Below, in pieces: positions 37,908-46,095 of a stretch of 64,000 nucleotides of DNA. The stretch is taken from NCBI RefSeq assembly GCF_008017415.1, contig NZ_VRSV01000001.1, positions 1,984,001 through 2,048,000 on the forward strand. Reading direction: 5' to 3'. Within the stretch, counting starts at the first letter, position 1. Each line of letters starts with the position of its first letter. This DNA comes from Microbacterium hatanonis (GTDB taxonomy: Bacteria > Actinomycetota > Actinomycetes > Actinomycetales > Microbacteriaceae). The position numbers and the translations under genes were made by a program. The notes beneath the pieces are model-generated. The model saw only the letters and a program-made list of their open reading frames with translations. It searched no databases and was not told the DNA's origin.

Positions 37908-37913
37908 TAGAGT
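37908..37913 (+). promoter_or_regulatory. Leaderless -10 box of the purine nucleoside phosphorylase gene
   Basis: TAGAGT with a 6-nt spacer to the ATG at 37920. Confidence 0.5.
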
Positions 37914-37919
37914 GGGCTC

Positions 37920-38753
37920 ATGTCCTCATCTGCCGAGAACCCTCTCGATGACCCCACGGCCGATCCGTTCGAGATCGCCGCCACCGCCGCCGCCGACATC
38001 GTGCGCCTGACCGGCGTCGAGCGCCACGACATCGCCGTCACTCTGGGGAGCGGGTGGGGGCGCGCCGCCGAGCTCATCGGCGAGACCGTCGCGTCGTTCC
38101 CCGCGACGGAGGTCACCGGGTTCAGCGCGCCGGCACTCGCCGGGCACGCCGGCACGCTGCGGAGCGTGCGCACCCCCGCGGGAAAGCACGTGCTCGTCAT
38201 CGGGGCCCGCACGCACTTCTACGAGAACCACGGCGTTCGCCGCGTCGTGCACAGCGTGCGCACGGCCGCAGCATCCGGTGCCTCCACCATGATCCTCACC
38301 AACGGCGCCGGAGGCATCCGCGAGACGTGGACGCCCGGACAGCCGGTGCTGATCAGCGACCACATCAACCTCACCGCCGCCTCACCTCTCGAGGGCGCGA
38401 CCTTCGTCGACCTCACCGACCTGTACTCCTCACGACTGCGCGACCTCGCCCGCACGATCGACCCGAGTCTCGACGAGGGCGTCTACTGCCAGTTCCGCGG
38501 CCCCCACTACGAGACGCCCGCCGAGGTGCAGATGGCGAAGACCATCGGCGGGCACATCGTCGGCATGTCGACGGCGCTCGAGGCGATCGCGGCCCGCCAG
38601 GCGGGCATGGAGATCCTCGGCTTCTCGCTCATCACGAACCTCGCCGCCGGCATCCAGACCACGCCGTTGAGCCACGCCGAGGTGCTCGAGGCCGGCCGCG
38701 ACGCCGAGCCCGTGATCTCCGCCCTGCTCGCCCGGGTCATCGAGGCGCTGTGA
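37920..38753 (+). CDS. Purine-nucleoside phosphorylase
   Basis: Cleaves purine nucleosides with phosphate into base and (deoxy)ribose 1-phosphate. 277 aa, trimeric PNP family: IAVTLGSGWGRAAELIGETV, VLVIGARTHFYENHGVRRVVHSV, MILTNGAGGIRETWTPGQPVLISDHIN, GVYCQFRGPHYETPAEVQM and GMSTALEAIAARQAGMEILGFSLITN. GTGA overlap with the phosphohexomutase gene gives a salvage operon: the mutase can take the sugar phosphate onward. Confidence 0.94.
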   Translation: MSSSAENPLDDPTADPFEIAATAAADIVRLTGVERHDIAVTLGSGWGRAAELIGETVASFPATEVTGFSAPALAGHAGTLRSVRTPAGKHVLVIGARTHFYENHGVRRVVHSVRTAAASGASTMILTNGAGGIRETWTPGQPVLISDHINLTAASPLEGATFVDLTDLYSSRLRDLARTIDPSLDEGVYCQFRGPHYETPAEVQMAKTIGGHIVGMSTALEAIAARQAGMEILGFSLITNLAAGIQTTPLSHAEVLEAGRDAEPVISALLARVIEAL

Positions 38754-40462
38754 GCGCCGACGGGGCGACCCTCACCGACGACCTGCTGGAGGCAGCCCGC
38801 GCCTGGTTGGCGCAGGACCCCGACGGACAGACCCGCGACGAGCTGCGCGCGCTGATCAGTCGCACCGAGGAGGCGGATGCTGCGGCGGCGGCCGAGCTCG
38901 CGAACCGCTTCTCGCAGCGCCTGGCGTTCGGCACCGCGGGATTGCGCGGCGCGCTGGGCGCAGGACCCAACCGCATGAACCGCGTGCTGGTGGCTCAGGC
39001 CGCCGCGGGACTCGCGGCGTTCCTGCGGGAGCGCGCGGACGACGGCGACGCGCCGTCGGTCGTCATCGGCTACGACGGTCGTCGCAACTCCGACGTGTTC
39101 GCGCGCGACTCGGCCGAGATCTTCGCCGGCGCCGGGCTGCACGCGATCCTCCTGCCGCGGATGCTCCCCACCCCCGTGCTCGCCTTCGCCGTGCGCCACC
39201 TCGGCGCGTCGGCGGGCGTCATGGTCACCGCCAGCCACAATCCGCCCGACGACAACGGCTACAAGGTCTACCTCGGCGGCGACGACGACGGCGCGCAGAT
39301 CGTCTCGCCCAGCGACTCGTCGATCGCGGCGCACATCCAGCGCATCGCCGACACGACCGAGCTCGGAGAACTCCCCCGCTCCGTCGGGTACTCGAACGCC
39401 GACGAGTCGCTCGTGGAGGCCTACGTCGCGGCGACCGCGGCCGTCTCCCCCGCGCCCGCCGGCGCAGACGGACTCCGCTGGGTCTACACCGCGATGCACG
39501 GCGTCGGGTGGGAGACCCTCTCGCGCATCGTCGAGTCGGCCGGCTACCCGGCGCCGATCCCGGTCGAGGCCCAGCTGCATCCCGACGGCGCGTTCCCCAC
39601 GGTGGCGTTCCCCAACCCCGAGGAACCCGGCGCCCTCGACCTCGCGTACGAGACCGCGCGTGAGAGCTCTGCCGACCTGATCATCGCCAACGACCCCGAC
39701 GCCGACCGCCTGGCGGTGGCGATCCCGGATGCTTCGGCAAACGGCGGCTGGCGGATGCTCAGCGGCAACGACGTCGGGCTGCTGCTCGGCTGGCGCGCGG
39801 CGCGCGCGGCCGTGGACGAGCACGGCGTGCCGCGCGACCCGTCGGCGTCGCTCGCCTGCTCGCTCGTCTCGTCGCCCGGGCTCGGGCGCATCGCGGAGCA
39901 CTACGGACTCGGCTTCCACGAGACGTTGACGGGCTTCAAATGGATCTCGCGCGCCCCGGGTCTCGTCTACGGGTACGAGGAGGCCCTCGGGTACCTCGTC
40001 AACCCCGGCACGGTGCGCGACAAGGACGGCATCTCCGCGGCGATCGCAATGCTCGGTCTCGTCGGTCAGGCACGCGAGGACGGTCGGACCATCGCCGACG
40101 TGCTCGCCGAGTTCCGCGAGACCTTCGGCGCCTTCGCAAGCGACCAGATCTCCATCCGCGTCGACGACGTGGCCGAGATCGCCGCCATGATGGCGGCGTT
40201 GCGCGACGACCTGCCGCAGACGGTCGGCGGGGTCGCCGCATCCCAGGTCGACGACCTGCGTGACGGGCTCGGCGACCTGCCGCCCGGAGACGTGCTGCGT
40301 TTCTCGCTCGAAGACGGCTCCCGCCTCATCGTGCGCCCGAGCGGCACCGAGCCGAAGCTGAAGCTCTACCTCGACGTGCGCGCGGCGACCGAGAAGAAGG
40401 CGCGCAAACGCCTGGCGGAACTCGCCGCGGGCGCCCGCGAGATGCTCGACGCCGTGCGCTGA
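38750..40462 (+). CDS. Phosphohexomutase/phosphopentomutase family (PMM/PGM)
   Basis: 570 aa alpha-D-phosphohexomutase. FGTAGLRGALGAGPNRMNRVL opens the family; the phosphoserine loop is GVMVTASHNPPDDNGYKVY; the metal loop is ANDPDADRLAVAIPD; the sugar loop is GYEEALGYLVNP; the phosphate loop is RPSGTEPKLKLYLDV. The length and GFKWISRAPG motif match PGM2-type phosphopentomutase/phosphoglucomutase rather than the short bacterial PMM. Coupled to PNP, conversion of (deoxy)ribose 1-phosphate to the 5-phosphate is the likeliest role (inference). GTG start in a GTGA overlap. Confidence 0.9.
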   Translation: MSADGATLTDDLLEAARAWLAQDPDGQTRDELRALISRTEEADAAAAAELANRFSQRLAFGTAGLRGALGAGPNRMNRVLVAQAAAGLAAFLRERADDGDAPSVVIGYDGRRNSDVFARDSAEIFAGAGLHAILLPRMLPTPVLAFAVRHLGASAGVMVTASHNPPDDNGYKVYLGGDDDGAQIVSPSDSSIAAHIQRIADTTELGELPRSVGYSNADESLVEAYVAATAAVSPAPAGADGLRWVYTAMHGVGWETLSRIVESAGYPAPIPVEAQLHPDGAFPTVAFPNPEEPGALDLAYETARESSADLIIANDPDADRLAVAIPDASANGGWRMLSGNDVGLLLGWRAARAAVDEHGVPRDPSASLACSLVSSPGLGRIAEHYGLGFHETLTGFKWISRAPGLVYGYEEALGYLVNPGTVRDKDGISAAIAMLGLVGQAREDGRTIADVLAEFRETFGAFASDQISIRVDDVAEIAAMMAALRDDLPQTVGGVAASQVDDLRDGLGDLPPGDVLRFSLEDGSRLIVRPSGTEPKLKLYLDVRAATEKKARKRLAELAAGAREMLDAVR

Positions 40463-40491
40463 CGCTCGAGCCCCGCGCCGACGCTCCGCGC

Positions 40492-40586
40492 CGGGTCGGG
40501 GCGCACATCTCCGGGTTCGGGGCGCGGATTTCGGGTCGGGGCGGGGAATCCCGCGCCCCGATGCGAGTTCTGCGCCCCGAACGGGG
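40492..40586. repeat. Inverted repeat element A, left boundary of the GNAT cassette
   Basis: Built from three 20-bp units in one orientation (core CGGGTTCGGGGCGC) followed by two in the opposite orientation. The reverse complement aligns along its length with element B at 41559-41653, so A and B are long inverted repeats flanking 40587-41558. Confidence 0.85.
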
Positions 40587-40676
40587 CTTCCTCCCCAGGC
40601 GACCGGGAACGGCGAGTATCCACCGGAGCGGCGGGATCAGGCTGCGGGGCGGCGCACCACGCTGAGACTCGGGGGC

Positions 40677-40970
40677 ATGGTCTCGCCGTTCGCCGTCCCC
40701 TTGCTCCGCCGGGGCGACCTCCAGACCAGGGCAGCGGCCCTGCGGCAGGTCGCTCACCCCTCGCCCGGCACGTACCTGACCGATCGCGCCGAGGAGTTCC
40801 GCGAGACCGCGCGCGAAGTCGTCCAGCGCTCCGCCGACGGCCGGGCACGGGCGCACCGCATCCTCGCGTTCGCCGACGGCCGGGCGCAGTTGCCCGGTGG
40901 GGCTCCTTCGGGATCACCCCGCCGCGTGAGGCGGATGCTGCGGCCCGGGCGTCGCGCCGGCGAGCCCTAG
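40677..40970 (+). CDS. Small protein of unknown function
   Basis: 97 aa, basic (many Arg), starting MVSPFAVPLLRRGDLQTRA. Third codon positions are strongly G/C throughout, as in real genes here, and the ATG follows GGGGGC. It lies between inverted repeat A and the GNAT gene. No family is recognised; the segment FRETAREVVQRSADGRARAHRIL may form a helix. Its stop codon overlaps the -10 box of the GNAT gene. It could be a spurious frame. Confidence 0.4.
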   Translation: MVSPFAVPLLRRGDLQTRAAALRQVAHPSPGTYLTDRAEEFRETAREVVQRSADGRARAHRILAFADGRAQLPGGAPSGSPRRVRRMLRPGRRAGEP

Positions 40971-40973
40971 GCT
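40968..40973 (+). promoter_or_regulatory. Leaderless -10 box of the GNAT gene
   Basis: TAGGCT with a 6-nt spacer to the ATG at 40980. The first three bases are also the stop codon of the small protein gene. Confidence 0.5.
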
Positions 40974-40979
40974 CGTCGC

Positions 40980-41558
40980 ATGGATCTGGTCGAACCCCTC
41001 ACGCTCGAGAACGCCTACGTCCGGCTGGAGCCGCTCGAGGCCCGCCACGCCGGCGACCTCGCGGTCGCAGCATCCGGTCTCGAGCACGCCTGGTACACGA
41101 GCGTGCCGTTGCCGGACGCCGTTCCCGCGGAGATCACCGCTCGGCTCGCGATGCGCGACAGCGGCTCGATGAACCCGTGGGCGGTGGTGCTCCCCGACGG
41201 TACGGCGGTCGGCATGACCACATTCTGCAACATCGATCAGGCGAACCGGCACGTCGAGATCGGCTACACCTGGCTGTCGCCTCGCGTGCAGCGCAGCGCG
41301 GTCAACAGCGCGGCCAAGCTGCTCCTCCTCGGGCACGCTTTCGGGGAGTGCGAGGCCATCGCGGTGGAGTTCCGCACCCACTGGCACAATAGGCAGTCCC
41401 GCGCGGCGATCGAGCGCCTCGGCGCGCGCCAGGACGGCGTTCTGCGCAACCACCGCGTGGATGCCGACGGCATCCTCCGCGACACGGTCGTGTACTCGAT
41501 CCTGCCGGGCGAGTGGCCGGGTGTCCGTCGCGGCCTGGAGGCGCGCCTCGCGCGCTGA
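40980..41558 (+). CDS. GNAT acetyltransferase (RimJ/RimL type)
   Basis: 192 aa. YVRLEPLEARHAGDLAVAA, WAVVLPDGTAVGMTTFCNIDQANRHVEIGYTWL and LLLLGHAFGECEAIAVEFRTHWHNRQSRAAIERLGARQDGVLRNHR are the RimJ/RimL signature (acetyl-CoA-binding loop, then the H..N..SR..IE-LG pattern). It acetylates a small molecule or N-terminus; the substrate is unknown. Element B begins at the base after its stop codon, so the repeat may terminate its transcript. It sits alone between two long inverted repeats. Confidence 0.88.
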   Translation: MDLVEPLTLENAYVRLEPLEARHAGDLAVAASGLEHAWYTSVPLPDAVPAEITARLAMRDSGSMNPWAVVLPDGTAVGMTTFCNIDQANRHVEIGYTWLSPRVQRSAVNSAAKLLLLGHAFGECEAIAVEFRTHWHNRQSRAAIERLGARQDGVLRNHRVDADGILRDTVVYSILPGEWPGVRRGLEARLAR

Positions 41559-41653
41559 CCCTTTCGGGGCGCGATCTTCTCCTCGGGGCGCGGGATTGCA
41601 CGCCCCGACCCGAGAACCGCGCCCCGAACCCGGAGAAACCCGCCCCGAACCCG
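41559..41653. repeat. Inverted repeat element B, right boundary of the GNAT cassette
   Basis: Two units with core TCGGGGCG in direct and three in reverse orientation, the mirror image of element A (three and two). It starts immediately after the GNAT stop codon. Confidence 0.85.
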
Positions 41654-41672
41654 AGGGCCGGGGCGGCGGACG

Positions 41673-43598
41673 TCAGCCGTCGATGACGGCGACCAGCTCG
41701 TCGAGGAATGCCGCGAAGTCGGTGCCGCGTCGCACGATCCGCTGCACGCTGTCGCGCTCGCTGAACACCTCGACGAACTGCTCGAAGACGGTCTGGAACG
41801 CCTCGCGGTCGGTCTCGCTGAACGCGACGAGCGCCACCACCTGCACGCGCCCCTCACCCCAGGGGATCGAGGGATCGGCGATGCCGATCGCGATCCGCGT
41901 GCGCGAGGCGGTCATGCCCATCGCGTGCGGCACGGCGAGCGCGTCGGTGAACGCGGTCGACGACAGCGCCTCGCGCTCGATCGCGCGCTCGACGTAGTCG
42001 TCGTCGATGACGGACTGCGCCACGAGCATCGACCCGAGCTCGCGGATCACCCCCGACTCCCCCTCGCCCGCGTCGATGCCGCGGACGAACGCGGTGGGGT
42101 CGAAGTACCGCTCGAGCTCGGTGCGCAGCCGCGCCAGCCGGCGCCCGCGCCGGATGCGGCCGGCCGCCGCCTGCACGCGCTCCACGTCGCTGTCGGTGAG
42201 GAACGGCTGGATGCGCACGATGCGGTCGCTCGGGCGTGCCGGGTCGATCGTCGAGAGCACGAGGTCGGTGTCGATCGACTCCCAGTCGGGATCGACGCGG
42301 GTCTCGACGCCGACGACCTCGATGGCCTGGCCCAGCGAGCGGTCGACGCTCGAGCGCAGCAGCTCGTGCAGCTCGTAGTAGCCGGGGCACACGATGGTCG
42401 CCGTGAGCAGCTGGTCCGCTCGCCTGCTGCGCTCGAGGCGCCCGCCGACGTGCATCGCGATGTAGGCGATCTCGTCGTCCTGGATGGGGATGCCGAGACT
42501 CTGCTGCAAGCCGCTGGCGATGTAGACCGCGACGTCGAAGATCATCGGGTACGTCGACTTCAGCGAGCGCGTCAGGGGGTTCCGCGACCACGCCTGCTCC
42601 TTCGCGCGGTGCAGGAGGTTCTGCACGTGCAGGGCGAGGCGGAGGATGAAGTCCTCGTGCGCGATGTCGACGAGGAAGTCGGCGGCCGCCTGCTCGACGA
42701 CGGCACGGACGGATGCTTCGACCTCGGGATCGAGTCGCGCTCGCGCATCGTCGGCGGAGGGAGCACCGGGGGCGACGACCCGGGTGAGCACGAGTGTGGC
42801 GAGGTGCTCGCGGTCGCCCGTTCCCAGCTGCACGCCGAGGTGGCGGAGAGTGAGGCGGTCGAGGAGGCCCGCGACCTCGGAGTGGGCGGCGGAGCTGTCG
42901 GTCGACGCGCGCTCGAGGGCACGGTCGCGGGTGATCCGATCTGCGGCGATCGCGATGTGCATCACGACGTCGCCGATCCCGAACTCGTTGACGAAGTAGC
43001 CCATCCCGCCCAGCTCCCCGACGAGCTCGGACTTGAACGGTCCGAACGCGCGGGCACCCACCGACCCCTCACCGAGGGTGCGGCGGAGCGCGGCGAGGTC
43101 GAACAGCCCCGCATCCATCTCGTCGTGGGCGAGCTTGCTCAGGAGCCGCCGCTGCGCCATCTCGGTGCCGCGCAAGCGCGCGGTCGACGCGGAACGCTCC
43201 AGGGTCAGCTCGGTGCCGCCGAGGAGTCCGCGCACCCGGGCGAGGTCGGCGTCGAGAGTGGCGGTGCTGACGTGAAGCGAATCCGCCGTCTCGAACACGT
43301 CGATGCCGTCGGGCGAATCCAGGAGCGACCGCACGAGGGTGTGGAGACGGTCGCGGGGGGTGCCCGCCTCGGGCGCACTGCCGGCGCGCTGGGCCGCCGC
43401 AGCATCCGCCCCCGCCCGGTAGCCCGAGGGACCCGACTCGATCGCGGTCCCGTCCGGAACGCGGGCGTTGACGGCGTTGACGTACGACCGGATGCTGCGG
43501 GGCGTCACGCCCAGGGAGTCGGCGAGCGTCGCTGCCGTCTCCCACTCGCCGTTCCGGGTCAGCAGGGCGAGCAGGCGATCCTGCCTCGCTCGTGTCAC
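41673..43598 (-). CDS. PRD-type PTS regulator (MtlR-like)
   Basis: 641 aa. N-terminal winged-helix (RQDRLLALLTRNGEWETAATLADSLGVTPRSIRSY) and a second helix-turn-helix, two PRD domains (HIAIAADRITRDRAL and DEIAYIAMHVGGRLERSRR), an EIIB-like part (ATIVCPGYYELHELLRSS) and a C-terminal EIIA-like domain (SSTAFTDALAVPHAMGMTASR). This is the architecture of mannitol operon activators, regulated by PTS phosphorylation. The GTG at 43598 has GGAGG 5 nt upstream; the longer frame to 43676 lacks such a site. Divergent from the mannitol operon it presumably controls. Confidence 0.9.
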   Translation of the reverse strand: MTRARQDRLLALLTRNGEWETAATLADSLGVTPRSIRSYVNAVNARVPDGTAIESGPSGYRAGADAAAAQRAGSAPEAGTPRDRLHTLVRSLLDSPDGIDVFETADSLHVSTATLDADLARVRGLLGGTELTLERSASTARLRGTEMAQRRLLSKLAHDEMDAGLFDLAALRRTLGEGSVGARAFGPFKSELVGELGGMGYFVNEFGIGDVVMHIAIAADRITRDRALERASTDSSAAHSEVAGLLDRLTLRHLGVQLGTGDREHLATLVLTRVVAPGAPSADDARARLDPEVEASVRAVVEQAAADFLVDIAHEDFILRLALHVQNLLHRAKEQAWSRNPLTRSLKSTYPMIFDVAVYIASGLQQSLGIPIQDDEIAYIAMHVGGRLERSRRADQLLTATIVCPGYYELHELLRSSVDRSLGQAIEVVGVETRVDPDWESIDTDLVLSTIDPARPSDRIVRIQPFLTDSDVERVQAAAGRIRRGRRLARLRTELERYFDPTAFVRGIDAGEGESGVIRELGSMLVAQSVIDDDYVERAIEREALSSTAFTDALAVPHAMGMTASRTRIAIGIADPSIPWGEGRVQVVALVAFSETDREAFQTVFEQFVEVFSERDSVQRIVRRGTDFAAFLDELVAVIDG

Positions 43599-43761
43599 GT
43601 CGTCCTCCACGTCCGCCGTCGTGTCGCGGAAGCCTTCCCAGTCAATCACGCGCCGACCCCTCGGGCGGCGGCCCACCAGCGTTCATTCCGGGGGGTGGGA
43701 AACGAACCTGGTTGTCGTCTCCCAGCCTTCTCACAAGAATGGGCGAGAAGGAGGCGGATCG
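43599..43761. promoter_or_regulatory. Divergent regulatory region of the mannitol operon and its regulator
   Basis: 163 nt separate the regulator GTG and the EIIB ATG. It holds GGAGG sites for both genes and a partly symmetric segment around 43697-43724 (GGGAAACGAACC then GGTTGTCGTCTCCC) that could be an operator. No clear -10 pair was seen on the plus strand. Confidence 0.4.
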
Positions 43762-44100
43762 ATGAGGATCCTCGTGGTCTGTGGTGCGGGTGCGTCGAGC
43801 ACCTTCGTCGCGCAACGCGTGCGGCACGCCGCTCATGACCGCGGCCTTTCCTACACCGCGTTCGCCGGTACCGACAGATCGCTCCCGATCGATCTGGACG
43901 CCGCGGACATGGTGCTGGTCGGACCCCACTTGGCCGACTCGCTCGAGAGGATCGAGAGGGATGCCGCGGCCCGTGGCGTCGTGGTGGTCCTCCTCCCGGA
44001 CGACGTCTTCACCGACCTGTCCGGCACGCGGACCCTCGACCTGGTCGAGCAGGCCGTGCACAACTCCCCGGCACGCGACACCGACCCCCTCGACGCCTGA
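43762..44100 (+). CDS. Orphan PTS EIIB protein (lactose/cellobiose type)
   Basis: 112 aa. The N-terminus RILVVCGAGASSTFVAQRVRHAA carries the phosphoryl-accepting Cys (residue 7) of the ChbB/LacB class, and ADMVLVGPHLADSLERI matches the family VLLGPQ..L..I segment. No partner EIIA or EIIC of this class is encoded in the window, while the operon has a complete mannitol IICB and IIA of its own. It opens the operon with a strong GGAGG site. A regulatory target, perhaps the divergent PRD protein, is possible (inference). Confidence 0.82.
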   Translation: MRILVVCGAGASSTFVAQRVRHAAHDRGLSYTAFAGTDRSLPIDLDAADMVLVGPHLADSLERIERDAAARGVVVVLLPDDVFTDLSGTRTLDLVEQAVHNSPARDTDPLDA

Positions 44101-44113
44101 GAAAGGACCACCC

Positions 44114-44389
44114 ATGCCCCAGATCACCCGGACGGTGCGGATCGGCTCGTCCCACGGGCTGCACGCCCGCCCCGCGAAGCTGTTCGCCCAGGCGGCGAAG
44201 GACTCCGGCATCCCCGTCACCATCGCGAAGGACGCGGGGGCGCCGGTGAACGCCGCCAGCATCCTCGGGGTGATCGCCCTCGGGCTCGACCAGGGCGACT
44301 ACGTCACCCTCTCCGCCGACGGCGCCAACGCCGAGGCGACGGTCGACGCCCTCGCCGAACTCCTGACCACCGACCACGACGCAGCATGA
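44114..44389 (+). CDS. ptsH: Phosphocarrier protein HPr
   Basis: 91 aa. VRIGSSHGLHARPAKLFAQAAKD contains the active-site His17 in the HGLHARP motif; NAASILGVIALGLDQGD holds the region of the regulatory serine (Ser49). Carries phosphate from enzyme I to the EIIA proteins. A GAAAGGA site precedes the ATG. The stop overlaps ptsI (ATGA). Here the general PTS genes lie inside the mannitol operon. Confidence 0.95.
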   Translation: MPQITRTVRIGSSHGLHARPAKLFAQAAKDSGIPVTIAKDAGAPVNAASILGVIALGLDQGDYVTLSADGANAEATVDALAELLTTDHDAA

Positions 44390-46095
44390 CGGGAACCGAG
44401 ACCATGACGGAACTTCGCGGAGTCGGAATCGGCCTGGGGGTCGCCCAGGGACCGGTCGCACGGATGGCGGAGCCCCTCCCCGCTCCGAAGGACGCCCCCA
44501 GCGAAAGGAGCGTCGACGAGGAATCGTCACGCGTCCGCGAGGCGGTCGCCGCCGTCGCACGCGAGCTCGAGGAGCGCGGCAACACCGCGGGCGGCGCCGC
44601 CCGCGACGTGCTCGAGGCCCAGGCCATGATGGCCGAGGACCCGACGCTCGAAGCCGAGGTCGACACCCGCCTGCAGGCCGGGAAGACCGGCGAGTGGGCC
44701 GTCTACGATGCGTTCGCGTCGTTCCGCGAGCAGCTCACCGCCCTCGGCGGCTATCTGGGCGAGCGCGCCGCCGACCTCGACGACGTCGCCCAGCGCGTCA
44801 TCGCCCGACTCCGGGGCGTCGCCGCCCCCGGCATCCCCGACCCCGGTCACCCGTTCGTGCTGGTCGCCACAGACCTCGCCCCCGCCGACACCGCACTGCT
44901 CGACCTCGACAAGGTGCTCGCGCTCATCACGACCGAGGGCGGTCCCACGTCGCACACGGCGATCCTCGCCCGCGAGAAGTCGATCGTCGCCGTCGTCGGC
45001 GCCGCGCACGCTGCGAGCCTCACCGAGGGCGAGACGGTGATCGTGGATGCTGCCGCCAACCTCGTCGTGACCTCCCCGTCCGACGACGAGCTCGCCCGCG
45101 CCCTGACCCGCGCCGCCGATCGTGCGGCCGCAGCATCCGCCCCCATCACCCCGGGCGCGCTCGCCGACGGCACCGCGGTGCCGCTGCTGGCGAACCTCGG
45201 CAAGCCCGGCGGCGCCTCCGAGGCGGTCGAGCTGGGCGCCGAAGGCGTCGGCCTGTTCCGCACGGAGTTCCTCTTCCTCAGCTCGAGCTCGGCCCCCACC
45301 GTCGAGGAGCAGCGCACGGCCTACACCGAACTGCTGGCCGCCTTCCCCGGCAAGAAGGTCGTCGTGCGCGTGCTCGACGCCGGTGCCGACAAACCCCTGC
45401 CGTTCCTCAACGACGCGCACGAGGAGAACCCGGCACTCGGCCTCCGAGGCCTCCGCGCCCTCCGCGCCAGCGAAGACATCCTGCGCGAGCAGCTCACCGC
45501 GCTCGCAGAGGCGGATGCGGCGACGCGACGCTCCCCGGAGGGGCCGGCCGATCTGTGGGTCATGGCGCCCATGGTCTCGACCGTCGAGGAGACCGAGTAC
45601 TTCGTCTCTCTGGCGAAGGACTACGGACTGAAGACCGCGGGCGTGATGGTCGAGGTGCCCTCATCGGCGCTCCTGGCCGACCGCATCTTCCGCCACGCCG
45701 ACTTCGCCTCCATCGGCACGAACGACCTCACGCAGTACACGCTCGCCGCCGACCGCCTGCTCGGCTCGGTGGCATCGTTCCAGGATCCGTGGCACCCCGC
45801 GGTGCTCCGCCTGGTGCGCGAGGTGGGAGCGGCGGGAGCGGCGTCGGGCAAGCCCGTCGGCATCTGCGGCGAGGCGGCGGCCGACCCGCTTCTGGCCGTG
45901 GTGCTCGTCGGTCTCGGCGCGACCACGCTCTCCATGGCGCCGACGGCCCTGGCCGACGTGCGCGCCACCCTCCTCACCCACACTCTCGACGATGCCCGAC
46001 GCATCGCCGAGGCAGCACTGGCCGCCGATGGCGCGGCCACCGCACGCGAGGCGGCGACAGCGGCCGCCTCTTCACAGAAAGCAGCAGAACAATGA
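44386..46095 (+). CDS. ptsI: PTS enzyme I (phosphoenolpyruvate-protein phosphotransferase)
   Basis: Takes phosphate from PEP and hands it to HPr. 569 aa. The phospho-histidine motif ITTEGGPTSHTAILAREKSIVAV places the active His at about residue 190; LANLGKPGGASEAVELGAEGVGLFRTEFLFL and APMVSTVEETEYF, VEVPSSALLADRIF, TNDLTQYTLAADRL and GICGEAAADP are the C-terminal PEP-binding motifs. The ATG overlaps the ptsH stop. Full length. Confidence 0.96.
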   Translation: MTGTETMTELRGVGIGLGVAQGPVARMAEPLPAPKDAPSERSVDEESSRVREAVAAVARELEERGNTAGGAARDVLEAQAMMAEDPTLEAEVDTRLQAGKTGEWAVYDAFASFREQLTALGGYLGERAADLDDVAQRVIARLRGVAAPGIPDPGHPFVLVATDLAPADTALLDLDKVLALITTEGGPTSHTAILAREKSIVAVVGAAHAASLTEGETVIVDAAANLVVTSPSDDELARALTRAADRAAAASAPITPGALADGTAVPLLANLGKPGGASEAVELGAEGVGLFRTEFLFLSSSSAPTVEEQRTAYTELLAAFPGKKVVVRVLDAGADKPLPFLNDAHEENPALGLRGLRALRASEDILREQLTALAEADAATRRSPEGPADLWVMAPMVSTVEETEYFVSLAKDYGLKTAGVMVEVPSSALLADRIFRHADFASIGTNDLTQYTLAADRLLGSVASFQDPWHPAVLRLVREVGAAGAASGKPVGICGEAAADPLLAVVLVGLGATTLSMAPTALADVRATLLTHTLDDARRIAEAALAADGAATAREAATAAASSQKAAEQ

